64,000 nucleotides of DNA from Aquarana catesbeiana (Eukaryota > Chordata > Amphibia > Anura > Ranidae), in NCBI RefSeq assembly GCF_042186555.1, contig NC_133326.1, positions 441,490,147 through 441,554,146 of the forward strand, given 5' to 3'. Position numbers and translations under genes: made by a program. Shown here one piece after another: positions 11,990 through 22,689 of the stretch. Every line of letters starts with the position of its first letter. Within the stretch, counting starts at the first letter, position 1. A model generated the notes under the pieces. That model was not told the origin of the DNA and ran no database searches. It worked only from the letters and a program-made list of their open reading frames with translations.

Positions 11990-14900
11990 GCCATTGATAG
12001 CTGCCATCTTGGCATAAGACATTGTGTTATTCATTCTTTGAATTTTTTTTGCCAGAACCAATGTAGGGGATATCCATGCCTTGGCCACTGTTTGCTTTGC
12101 AGCCGTTAGTAGTTGGACCATAAGTTTGTATTGAGAAAATGTTAACCATTCCGGTTTCAAGTTAAGCAAAGCTATGAATGGGTCTGGTTGTATTATCCTT
12201 TTGAATATTTTAGAAGCAATCACGAAAACTTCCTTCCAGAAGATTTGGATTAATGGGCACGTCCACCATATATGTAAATGTGTGCCTATGTCTGGACACC
12301 CTCGAAAACAAAGAGCTGAGGTATTAGGTGAATATTTAGCCACTCTGGCAGGTACAAGGTACCATCGGGTTAGAACTTTATAGTTTGCTTCCAATGCCAA
12401 AACATTGGGCGAAGATGATTTAGATGTGAGCCATATACTTGACCATTCCGTGTCCTCTAAAGTTCGCCCCAGATCCTCCTCCCATTTCTGAATGTAAGTA
12501 GGTTTGTTGAAATTTGTGACTCCAAATAATTGATTATAAAGTGATGAAATTATTCCTTTAGCAAATGGGTCTTTTTCACAGATTGATTCAAAAATGGATA
12601 AATGGGACAAGGGTATTTCCACATTTAGGAATGGTGTGAAGAAGTTTTTAATTTGGAGATATCTAAATATCTCAGAGTTCGGTAGATCATAGTTTTCTCT
12701 AAGCGTTGGAAATGGAAGGAATGATTTAGATGGAACAAAATCGTGTAGTATCTGAATACCTGAAGTTGTCCAAGCTTTAAATGATTTTGGGTAAATCCAT
12801 GCCAGATAGAATGCCGGATTTCTGATAAAAGATAGGAGGGGATTGTGTGGAGATTGTAATTGATATTTGATTTTTAGTTTATCCCAGAGAGATAAAAAGT
12901 GTTTAGTTATGGGATTATGTATTTTGGAACGGTCTTTGGGTTCAAGCCATAACAAGTTTGATATTGATAGAGGGTCGCATTCTGAAGCCTCTATAAATAC
13001 CCATAATGGGATTTCCTGTTTTGCGTCATATTTGGAGAGACTGGCCAAGTGAGCTGCTCTGTAATAGTTAGTAAAGTTAGGATATCCCAGACCTCCTTTA
13101 GTTTTGGGAAGATGTAATGTGTGTATAGGTATACGTGGTTTGGAAGAGCCCTATATAAATGAAGTTGTTGTTTTTTGCACTAGTCTCAAAAAATAGGAAG
13201 GAATTGGAATAGGGAGAACTCTGAACAGGTATAGTCATTTAGGTAGAATAGTCATTTTAATTGCATTAATCTTTCCTATCCAGGATAAAGGAAGTTGCGA
13301 CCATTGTTTTAATAAGTTTGTGATCTGCCTTAGTAAAGGAGGATAATTGGTGGAAAATAAGTCAGAATGAGATGCTGTTAATTGAATTCCAAGGTATGGG
13401 ATTGATTTCTCTGCCCAGGTAAATGGGAGTGCAACCTTCGCCGGAATTAGTTCCAGGTTTGATAGTGAAATGTTGAGCACTAGGAATTTCTTAGGGTTAA
13501 TCATAAGGCCGGAGAAGGCTGCAAATCCATCAAGGACGGGCATTGGACTGGGACCTGAAACCTGTGGTGATGATAGGAAAAGCAATATATCATCTGCAAA
13601 TATACATATTTTGTGTGTAATACCTCCCACTTCAATGCCAGTTATAGTATGGTTTGTTCTAATGTATTGGGCAATGGGTTCGAGTAAAAGGGCAAATAAG
13701 AGGGGAGATAATGGACAACCTTGTTGGGTGCCTCTTTAAAAAGCATCAGATTTGTATCCAGCATATTTTATGTAGGCTTTGGGTTTATTATACAATGCTG
13801 TAATCCATTTTAGAAAGTGGGGGCCAAAACCCCATTTTTGTAAGGAATAGTGCATATATTGCCAGGATACTGTATCGAATGCCCTCTTAATATCGAGAGA
13901 TAAAAACATGAAGGGATTTTTCGTTTTTTAGCAATATGTGCCAGTAGCACTGCCCTGCGTACATTATCGCCTGCCTGTCTATTTGGCATAAAGCCTACTT
14001 GATCTCTATGTATTAATTTACCTATGATACTATTAAGGCGTTTTGCTAATATTTTTGCTAATAATTTGATATCAAGATTTAATAAATAGGCCGATAATTT
14101 ATGCAGGAAGTATCATCAGAAAGGGGTTTTGGGATCATACATACAATTGCCATTAGTGTTTCCTGCCGAAAAGAATTTCCTTCTAAAAGTGTGTTGAAAG
14201 TTTCAGCTAGAATAGGGCAGAGAATCTCTGAAAATGTTTTGTAATATAGGGCCGAGTATCCGTCTGGGCCAGGTCTTTTGTTAAGTTTTAGATCTTTAAT
14301 GGCATTAGCAACTTCCTCTATAGTTATAGGTTCTTCTAAACTGTTTTTTTGGTTCTGAGACAACTCAGGTAAGGTAATTTTTGAGAACAAAGATTCAGCT
14401 AGGGTTAAATTCTTTGTTTGACTTGTATAAGGCTGCAAGATGTGAGTGAAATTTGTTGACTATTTTGACTGGATTGCTAGTATAAAAGTCTTTTGATAAT
14501 TTCAAACGTATAGGTTTGAAAGATTTATTAGTAGAGTTTAATGCCCGTGCCAAATATGTGCCTGGTTTGTTTGTATTCATGTAGAAATTGTGCCTAGAGC
14601 GTTTGAGGGATTTATCTACTGATTCTGTGAGAAATAGATCGTATTCCAATCTAGTTTTTTCCAAATGAGATTTTGTACTCTGAGATGGATTATCTTGGAA
14701 TGATATGGAGCCTGCGTTAAAATTTAGTTCTAGCTTCTTTGCAAGAAGTTTGCGTTCCCGTTTAAATAATGCCATTTGTCTTTGTAAAACACCACGCAAA
14801 ACAGGTTTGTGAGCTTCCCATAATGTTATCGGGGAAATGTCTGGATTATTGTTTATTGATATGTATTCCTTTAAAGCTTGTTCAACAATCATGTGATGTG

Positions 14901-15670
14901 ATGGGTGTTTGAGCATTATGTCTGGTAGGTACCAAGTTGGGTCATGCGCTTTTGGTATTGTTGAGGCTATAGTTGTGTATACTGCGTTATGGTCTGACGA
15001 AGGAATCGGAATTATATCTGACACAATAATCTCTGGTATCATTCCTATTGTTAGAAAAATATGGTCTATTCTGGTAAAGGATTGATGAGGATGTGAAAAA
15101 TAAGTGAATTTCTTTTTTATCGGATTACTTTCTCTCCAAGAATCTACCAGATTGTATTTGGAAAGAAGCTGGGAGAAAGGTAATTTAGAGGTCATTCTGG
15201 ATGGGGTAAAAGGTGATTTATCGAGAAATGGGAGGACCTGATTCAAATCATCGCACATAATCACCGTTCCCATTTTATGCGTATTAATCACTTGTAATAT
15301 GTGCGAGAGGAAAGGTGTAGGTTGTTTATTGGGAGCGTAGTAGGAAATCACCGTGACTGCTGTATCCATTATATAACCCATGAGTATTAGGTATCGACCT
15401 TCTGGGTCTTTAATTTCTGATGATAAAGTAAATGGTGTGGACCGGTGAAATGCAATTAGAGTTTCCCTTTGTTTGGTACTGGCTGAAGCCGTAAAAATTT
15501 GTGGATAAAAAGGGGACATATATTTAGGTGTGGAATTATTGGTGAAGTGTGTTTCTTGTAGGCACACAATGTGGGCCTTCTTGTTATGGAAAGTATGGAA
15601 TGCTTTGGTCCTTTTCTGAGGAACATTTATGCCCTGAACGTTCAGGGATATTCAATGGTGCCATGGTAAC
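11990..15670 (-). pseudogene. L1 ORF2 (endonuclease and reverse transcriptase), copy 1
   Basis: The intact protein nicks target DNA and reverse-transcribes the L1 RNA. Visible parts, from 15670 downward, are an apurinic-type endonuclease with SLNVQGIN, CLQETHF, RIDHIF and SSDHNAVY; a reverse transcriptase with RPGPDGYSALYYK (about 14265) and the catalytic FADD (about 13595); and a C-terminus with a Cys-His pattern CFRGCPDIGTHLHIWWTC. Frame changes occur near 15650 and 14420, between 14079 and 13630 and again near 13200. A motif usually read GDFN is CDDLN here. The final 371-codon stretch runs open to the truncation point. Confidence 0.85.
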
Positions 15671-16612
15671 AGATCAAATAGTTTTGACTTACATTTTATT
15701 ATGCAATGCTGACTACGCGGATCAACCTGTGTGGACTGAAGGAATGAAAAGGTAGGAAAGAATCCAGTGGAGTCTGGAGTGAAGAATAAACAGAAAACAT
15801 ATAAGGTTAGATGGTACATGGTATGAAATAATATGTGTACGTAATCGCAAGTTGCCAGTGAAAGAGAATAAATATCTCTTTCAGGGGAAAAAGTGCCTTC
15901 GTCAGACTCCCACATATTATGGGTGGGAGAATGAGGAAGGCTAATGGGGGTACACGGATCTTCCGCTTACAGGAGAGAAGTGCTATAATAAAAAGCATCA
16001 AAAGGATGCCTCAATAATTGGAGTGCAGGATACTTAACATTTGTAGAATTAGTTGTTCCAGGGTGATTGTATATAGTTAATATCACCTTAGGTTAAATAA
16101 TTCAGTCAAAAAAGTACCGTTTATAACTTTGGTATGGATAATGATTATTTTTAGAATTTTTGGGAATTTAAACCTATTAGAGTAAACTTTTACATGTTGC
16201 AATCATATGTATTTACATAAATATGGTAATTCATAAATTTAAGATTGTATTGAAACAGATTGGATCAAAAGAAATCAAAAGTAGAGGAAGTAATTAGGTA
16301 ATAATATACTTATTTTGTGAAAAGAAAAGAAAAGGCTCCTATTACTTCTGGATCAGTTTTTGCACGTTTGTAACTGAAAGTAATTTTTCTGTTATTATTA
16401 CCAAAATTGAACAACTGAATAAAGAATTCCCTATTACATTTTTAGATTTTAAAGCTATAGGAACCAGTAATAATAAGAAATATAACTTGAATGGAACATG
16501 ACCTTGTATAGTATGTGAATATCAGGATAAGGTTACATTTAGTTATATTTTCAAATCTTATAGAGAACAATCTCTCAGTGAGTATGTTGAAGAGATACTA
16601 GGATTTAAGTTG
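15671..16612 (-). other. Spacer between ORF1 and ORF2 of L1 copy 1
   Basis: AT-rich, no frame of note. It is longer than the usual short L1 inter-ORF spacer, so it may include decayed sequence or a small insertion. I found no terminal repeats in it. Confidence 0.4.
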
Positions 16613-17683
16613 TCAGTCCATGGAGTCTTCTTGGTCCCTGGATGCAGTGGCATAACAGCCTCTTTTGTGAGAATGATGATTTCCATTTTGTTCTGAAATT
16701 TTCTGAGTGCTGCTTGAAGGTGAAGATGACGCCATTCTTCTGCGTGAAGAGGAATTGCTGCATGTGGGTTCTGTCAGGTTCAATTTTAAAAGGGTCTGTT
16801 GTAGTTCATCTGCAGATCTACTCCTGTATATTGTACCTTGATAAGTAAATCTGACAGAAAAGGGGAATCCCCATTGATATATAATGTTGTGACGTTGCAG
16901 TTCCATTAGCTGGGGTTTCATGGAGCGTCTTTTGGTGATAGTAAGCTGGGATAAATCAGCAAAAATTTGATATTTGTGGCCTTGAAAATTCTGTTCCTTT
17001 TTTTTCTCTTGCAGCTGCTAATATTTGTTCTTTTTTGTCCTGTAGTAATGGAATTTTGTAATTATATCACGTGGGGGTCCATCCGTTTTTTTGGCTGTGA
17101 GGGCTCTGTGTACTCTGTCTAGTTCTAACTGTTCAATTGGGATATCTGGCTGCAGTTCTTGTAATAGAGCCGCAACTGTAGATTGCAAGTCTGTCACTGT
17201 TTCAGGAATTCCCCTTATGTGCATGTTGGAACGTCTGGCTCTATTTTCATAATCTTCAAGCTTAGTTTGGAGTATTAAATTCTCCTCTTTTAGGTTTTCC
17301 ATTTCTGTTATATTATCTTGAGTTGTATTTTCAATTTCATCCATTTTTATTTCTAAGGCTGCGGTGCTGTTTCCCCTCTCTTATATTTCTTTTGTTAGGC
17401 TGTTTGTTATTTGCTCTGAAGTTTGTTTTAAAGCCTTATGGAGCATTCTTTCAAATTGTAATAGTAATGCTGGGGATGCTGAGGAGGTTTGTGGTGAATT
17501 CTGTGAGAGGATTTGTTCAGTTTCTGACTCAAATGGAGACTCTTGCTGTGACAATTTCTGTCTGTGAGAGCACACTGAAGCTGTATATGGTGAGGTGACT
17601 GGCGCCGCTTTAGTTGCAGTGTGAGCCTGTGAGTTCTTTGTGAGGTGATTTTTAGTTTTGCCACGGCTTCCCTCCAGTACCAT
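16613..17683 (-). pseudogene. L1 ORF1 (RNA-binding protein), copy 1
   Basis: L1 ORF1 protein coats the L1 RNA. From 17683 downward there is a low-complexity Ser/Thr-rich N-terminus, then the helix KEENLILQTKLEDYENRARR. The RRM-like core includes IRGIPETVTDL, LDRVHRAL and GPPRDIITKFHYY. The C-terminal domain includes YQWGFPFSVRF, then a Ser-rich tail. These are the L1 type I ORF1 parts in order. Frame changes near 17360 and 17020 break it. Confidence 0.8.
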
Positions 17684-17849
17684 TTTTTTCTGCCCAAACT
17701 TTCAAAATTTGTTCCCAGGGGCAAAGCGGTTCAACTGGGTACCTTCTGAGCCTGCAGTCTCCGCTTTATCTGTTTCTCCTCTCCTCAGCGGTACTGAGCT
17801 TTAGCAATGCATGGCCGCCTCGCTAGACTCTGCGCATACCCCCCCCCCC

Positions 17850-18058
17850 GCGATATACAAATATCTCAACTGTGGTCCTAGCGTAAGTATGAAACTTTTC
17901 AGTCACAGGGAGTGTAGGAAGACACAGGGGCCACACGATTAGACTGGAAGAGAATCGGTTTAATCCGAAGCTGCGCAGGTGCTTTTTCACTGTCAGAGCG
18001 GTAAGGATGTGCAACTCTCTTCCACAATCAATGGTGTCGGCAGGCGGTATGTATAGTT
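17850..18058 (+). pseudogene. CR1 3' end, left part
   Basis: The DNA matches the 3' coding end of CR1 seen reversed at 55530-55720 and at 61180-61310, for example GAGAATCGGTTTAATCCG against AGAGGTTTAACCTTAAAC and AGAGCGGTAAGGATGTG. It stops at the TTAA of the piggyBac at 18059 and resumes at 20712. Confidence 0.7.
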
Positions 18059-20711
18059 TTAACCTCCCTGGCGGTCTCATTATGTCTGATTTTTGAATGT
18101 CAAAGCGGTACATTGTTTTGCATGGAAATTTGTTGTTTTATATTGTAGGCCTGTAATTCTTAGGAATAACTCACTTAAATCTGTCCAAACAAGAGTCTAG
18201 AAGACATCAGGGGTATGATAAAGTTTGAAACCCAAAATCATAAATTATAATTATAAATAATTATAAAAAATAATACATTTTATTCAATAATGTAATCAAA
18301 TCAAAAACACTGAAATTTGTCCAAACAAGGGTGCAATATTACTAGTCACTGTAATACTAGAAACTGCATATTGGTTTAGTAAACATCCCAGGTATGAAAC
18401 ATTTTGAAACGTGGGACTGCACAAAGTCCGACGTCACAATCAGGACAATGGAACCTGGTTTCCTTTCAGAATTTCTTTCCATTGTCATTTTGCTTTGAGC
18501 AACAAACCAAAGCACATCCTTGTAGGTGCTGACTTTTTCTTGGCTGGTGGGATGTAGTCCATTAAATGACAACCAGTCAGGCATTCCGGGTTGACAACGC
18601 CAACAGCACGACGTCCAGCTCCATTCACAGCCATTGATGTTTGGTGGTTCACAAAGATCCGTTCGGCCCCTTGAAGTCAGAATGAATCACAGGCTTGTCA
18701 CAGCATTGCTCAAGAAGATGCCTGAAGATCATCTTGTAGTACTACTTTTGCTGTTTCCTCATTGCTGGGTAGAATGTCATTGCTTGGAGGGCTCTGTCAA
18801 CACCCCCCATAGTGTTATTGTAGTTTATGACTACTTGTGGCTTTATGATTTCTTTCTCACCTTTTGTGCTTTCATAAAAGTGGAGGTATTATGTACTGTA
18901 CTCATTAGGCACACATCTTTCTTGTCACGCCATCGCACTGCCATCATTTTGCCGTTCTGCCAGACAACCGTTTCTCCAGTCTTCAGTTTCTTATTGCCAA
19001 TCATTGGTGGCATGTCGCACCGCTTAGCCCTAATGGTTCCATAGGCATCTGTTTTGTTTTGCAGAAGAAATTCATAAAGTTCAGGAGACGTGTAAAAGTT
19101 GTCGGTTGTTACGCAATAGCCCTGATTTAGCAATGGCTCAGTGAGTGAAAGAACGGAAGATGTTGCCATTCCATAGTTGCTGTGTTTGGGATTGTATTTT
19201 GTTCCTTTTTCAATATATAGGACTGAATTCCAAATGTAGCCAGTTGAGGATTCGCATAGCATGCAGGATTTTACGCCAAATCGTGCTCTCTTTGATGCAA
19301 TGTATTGCACCCAGCTGAGCCTTCCCTTGTAGGCCATTTGACTTTCATCTATACTGATATCTCTTTCTGGCACATAGCTCAGTTGGAAAATCTTTAGAAT
19401 CATTTGAGATACTTCCCAAAATTTCTTGAGTTTTGGTGCAGGATGAGTAGTTTTAGCAAATTCTTTGTTTTCGAATATCAGGGAAAATCTGTACTCTGAC
19501 ATGACCGTGCCAAAGAATGGAGTGGCAAGTAATTTATTAGTTGTCCAATACCACTTCTGCAGGGGTTTCCCCACTACTCCCTGAAGTATTATTAGGCCCA
19601 GAAATTTCCAAATATCATCTTTGGTCACTGGTTCCCACTTTCTGCTTCTTGGAAACTTCTGATGCATAGTAGCTAATTGTTGCTCTTGGTAGCGGTTTGT
19701 CTCAGTAACTTTTTTCAATAACCTTATTGGTCATGAATAGTTGGGAGTATGCCAAGGGGTTGTCATCTTCAACGTCTACTTTCATACCAGATGATCCAGT
19801 AAATGGGAATCTTGGGGGCACTGAGTGATTCGTACTACAGTCAATAGAGCACCAAGTTCGCACATTACTGAGCTGACTCGCAGAATCGTCGCTGTCGTCA
19901 CTTTCAGTGTCTGATGATGAATTTACCCACAAATCGTTCTCTCAATTCTGCAAGTGATTCTAATTTACTATCGCTGTTTTCAAGCTGGTCATAAACCGCT
20001 TTTGACGTAGAGGGACACTTTTTGGATGCCATGGACGTTCTCAAGTTCCAGGCAGAAAGAAAGGCAGAAAGAATGGTAAAACTGCAGGCAGGGCACTGGA
20101 CAAAGCACTAGGGACAAAACTGATGTCAAATGATGTCTAACAGATTACAATGTATTGTGTCTGTGTGTGTTATGATTTGTACTTTTTGAATTTGCCGCCA
20201 GTTCCGCCCCCATGCGTTGCGACACTTGCAGGGAACAGAACCCGGAACAGTGATGCATTGGGCGGAGGACACAGCGGGAGTACATTGTGGGATCGTAGGG
20301 ACAAGGTAAGTAACTTTAGAGGGATACTACAGTGTAAATAAAATAGTATAGTACAAATTAATGCAATGATTCGGATGTAGATCCGTAACGATTGTAACAT
20401 CAGTAAGTATCCACCATATGAATAGCAACCAGAATTCATGAGCAGTTCCTCTCAATGTGACATATGGCGAAAGGAGAAAAAATTGGGCCACATAATGTGA
20501 TTCCGTTTAGAAAAAAACATTTATTGAAAATGCTCACTCACATTTGAGAAGACATTAAAAGCATTTGGATAAAATCAAAGCAACGCAGTGGCATCAGCAG
20601 AGCCCGACGTTTCATCCTAATAAGGCACCCTCTGGGGTGGCTCGGGGTTACCGCTATTGGTACTGAAAATTAACCCCGAGTCACACTCGGGAATACAGCC
20701 AGGGAGGTTAA
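18059..20711 (-). mobile_element. piggyBac-like transposon, copy 3 (different family)
   Basis: The element is bounded by TTAA at 18059-18062 and 20708-20711. The ends are TTAACCTCCCTGGCGGT and, reversed, TTAACCTCCCTGGCTGT: a 17-bp inverted repeat with one mismatch. At 2.65 kb it has a compact piggyBac layout with a minus-strand transposase. It is inserted into a CR1 3' end. Its protein is distinct from copies 1 and 2. Confidence 0.9.
18357..20032 (-). pseudogene. piggyBac transposase relic, copy 3
   Basis: A DDE/D transposase read from the ATG at 20032 (MASKKCPSTSK). The catalytic Asp residues stand in DISIDESQ (about 19345), CVTTDNFYTS (about 19095) and MGGVDRAL (about 18795). The fold core carries FLGLIILQGVVGKP and SWVQYIASKRARFG. 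The acidic region SSSDTESDDSDD lies near the N-terminus, as is common in the family. At least three frameshifts are needed (near 19935, 19715 and 18845). The C-terminus lacks an obvious complete Cys-rich tail before the stop at 18357. The gene is dead, but all three catalytic Asp codons are still readable. Confidence 0.85.
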
Positions 20712-20840
20712 AAGCCTCTTGGAGGTGCATCTTAGCAAAAACAATATACGGGGATATGGGAAATGATCTTTCTACACAGACACTCTTACACAGGTTGAAC
20801 TGGATGGACTGTTGTCTTCAAGCTTATCAACTATGTAACT
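20712..20840 (+). repeat. CR1 3' tail, right part
   Basis: The sequence after the piggyBac resumes the CR1 tail, with GCCTCTTGGAGG and then GTTGAACTGGATGGACT and CTATGTAACTTACC, the usual CR1 3' terminal signature. Together with 17850-18058 it is one CR1 end split at TTAA. Confidence 0.7.
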
Positions 20841-21170
20841 TACCTGAGCCTCATCTCTGTCCAGGGATGTCCATGACTGTCTCAGCCATCCGGGACTCTC
20901 CCTCCTGATTGGCTGAGAGACAGCAGCGGGAGCCAATCAGAGTCAAGTAGCCAATCAGGAGAGAGACGGGGCAGGGCTGAACCACAGCTCTGTGTCTGAA
21001 TGGACACACGGAGCTGCAGCTCAGTTTGGGTGCCCCCATAGCAAGATGCTTGCTGTGGGGGCACTCAACAGGAGGGAGGGGCCAGGAGCACAGCAGAGGG
21101 ACCCGAGAAGAGAAGGATCTGGGCTGCTCTGTGCACATCCACTGCAACAGAGCAGGTAAGTATTTTTTTT
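20841..21170. repeat. Dispersed interspersed repeat
   Basis: A non-coding repeat with CTCCTGATTGGCTGAGA, CCAATCAGGAGAGAG, TGTCTGAATGGACACACGG and GCAGAGCAGGTAAGTA-like pieces. The last segment recurs at 28690. From memory it is frequent in ranid frog genomes, but I cannot name the family. Poly-T runs follow to 21220. Confidence 0.5.
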
Positions 21171-21199
21171 TTTTTTTTTTTTTTTGACACTTAGAGGTA

Positions 21200-21440
21200 T
21201 TTTTTTTTTTTTTTTTTTAATCAAAAGGTTTTTATTACTCAAGAAACAAACATTAGATTCATACCTGAATCACAGTATACTTTGGTCAGTTGTCCGACAT
21301 AAAATCTTTCTTTACATCTTACAGTATATATATATACCTGCTAACATTATGCATACCCTGTTGGAATCTTCGTCTGGTAGTACAGTTCAAACCCCTGCCT
21401 TTAAGTCAACATCTCCTGCATCCCCGCCCTTGCCCTGACA
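21200..21440 (-). repeat. Truncated LINE 3' end
   Basis: Read on the minus strand it ends AATAAAAACCTTTTGATT plus an A-run (poly-T at 21198-21217). This resembles the 3' end of L1 copy 3 (AATAAAACCCTTTGTACAA). It lies directly next to the 3' end of L1 copy 2. Confidence 0.5.
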
Positions 21441-21639
21441 TGCACTCTTTTTTTATTTTTTTTATAATAAAAATTTATTTTATTTATTTATTTTAAACAT
21501 ATTCAATTCTGCTCAAATTTCACATAATACAATTCTTATTTATAGCTTATATCTGTGTACATTCAATGTTTCACCATCAATACTTTATACATTAACATGA
21601 AAAGGAAACACAAAAGAAAAAAAAAAAATGTACCCCCCC

Positions 21640-21793
21640 TTACAATCCCTCCCCTCCCCCTCTTCCCTCCCTCCCCTCCCCCTCTTCCCTCCCTCCCCTC
21701 CCCCTCTTCCCTCCCCTCCCCCTCTTCCCTCCCCTCCCCCTCTTCCCTCCCCTCCCCTCCCCCTCTTCCCTCCCCTCCCCCTCTTCCCTCCCA
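21640..21793. repeat. Polypyrimidine tract, CCCTCCCCTCTTCC repeats
   Basis: About 150 bases almost entirely C and T on the plus strand, built from CTCCCC and TCTTCC units, in the L1 copy 2 3' region. The open frames over it are low-complexity artefacts. Confidence 0.9.
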
Positions 21794-22405
21794 TATTTTA
21801 GGTGCCAGACACACTCTATCCTCCCCCACTTCCCTTTAGAATACCTCTTCCCCCACCACTCCTTTTAAATTTAATCACACCATCTCATAGAAACAAAAAA
21901 CCCCACTCCAAATCACCACCACAAAAACATTTTTCCCCCTTTTATGTGTATATTCCCCCCTCCCCCCCTCCTCCCCACCCCATATATCTTCTGTGTTCTT
22001 GAACCTTCCCCTTTATTTACCCCAGTGACTCTGTGCTCAACACTTTTACTTCATTATATTCACATTATTTCAACAAAAAAAGAACTACCCCATCAAAATA
22101 CCTTATCCCCCTCCCTCATTTATATTTAACCATTCCTCCTGATTGATTCAATAATCCTTCCACCAAGTCCGTGTATTCGCCCCTCCCTCCATCCCTGTGC
22201 ACCTCTACTATCACCTGTGTTCTTAATCTCCTTCACTCTTCCAACATTGTTCTTATATTTGAATTCAGATATCTTCTTAAGTGTCATCATACTAAAAACA
22301 CATTTCCCCTTTGTGCCTACATGTGTCTTCCCCCTCCCCTCTCTCTCCCTTGATTGCGGGGATGAAGAGAGGATGGAAGAGAGTGGGGAAAAAAAAAAAC
22401 ACCAC

Positions 22406-22541
22406 AACCTCCCTCCCTTCCCCCTCCCCCCCTCCCTTCCCCCTTCCCCCCCTCCCTTCCCCCCCTCCCTTCCCCCCCTCCCTTCCCCCCCTCCCTTCCC
22501 CCCCTCCCTTCCCCCTTCCCCCCCTCCCTTCCCCCCCTCCA
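22406..22541. repeat. Second polypyrimidine tract
   Basis: About 135 bases of tandem CCCCCCTCCCTTC units, again pure C and T, about 600 bp from the first tract and in the same L1 3' region. It is distinct in unit from the first. Confidence 0.9.
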
Positions 22542-22689
22542 GTAATCATTAAGAATAGATGAGTAGAGCAGGGGCTTAACTCCCCATGTCCCCCCATCCC
22601 CTCCCCCCCATGCACATCTCGGTAAGAAAAATGTTCCCCTTATTACTTTAAACAGAGCAGCATGGCTGTATCCAACACATCTCTTCCAA

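Larger units (their letters stand above)
11990..17845 (-). mobile_element. L1-type LINE, copy 1 (3' truncated, broken)
   Basis: An L1-clade retrotransposon on the minus strand with ORF1 (about 16613-17683) and ORF2 (about 15670 down to 11990). The 3' untranslated region and the last part of ORF2 are missing because the hAT-like element joins inside the coding sequence at 11989. The 5' edge lies near 17845, next to a CR1 fragment. Sequence and protein differ clearly from copies 2 and 3, so it is a separate subfamily. Confidence 0.8.

Noticed and set aside
21555..22615. Pro/Ser-rich and Gly/Glu-rich frames as collagen- or mucin-like genes
   Set aside because: They lie exactly over the two polypyrimidine tracts, on both strands, inside an L1 3' region.
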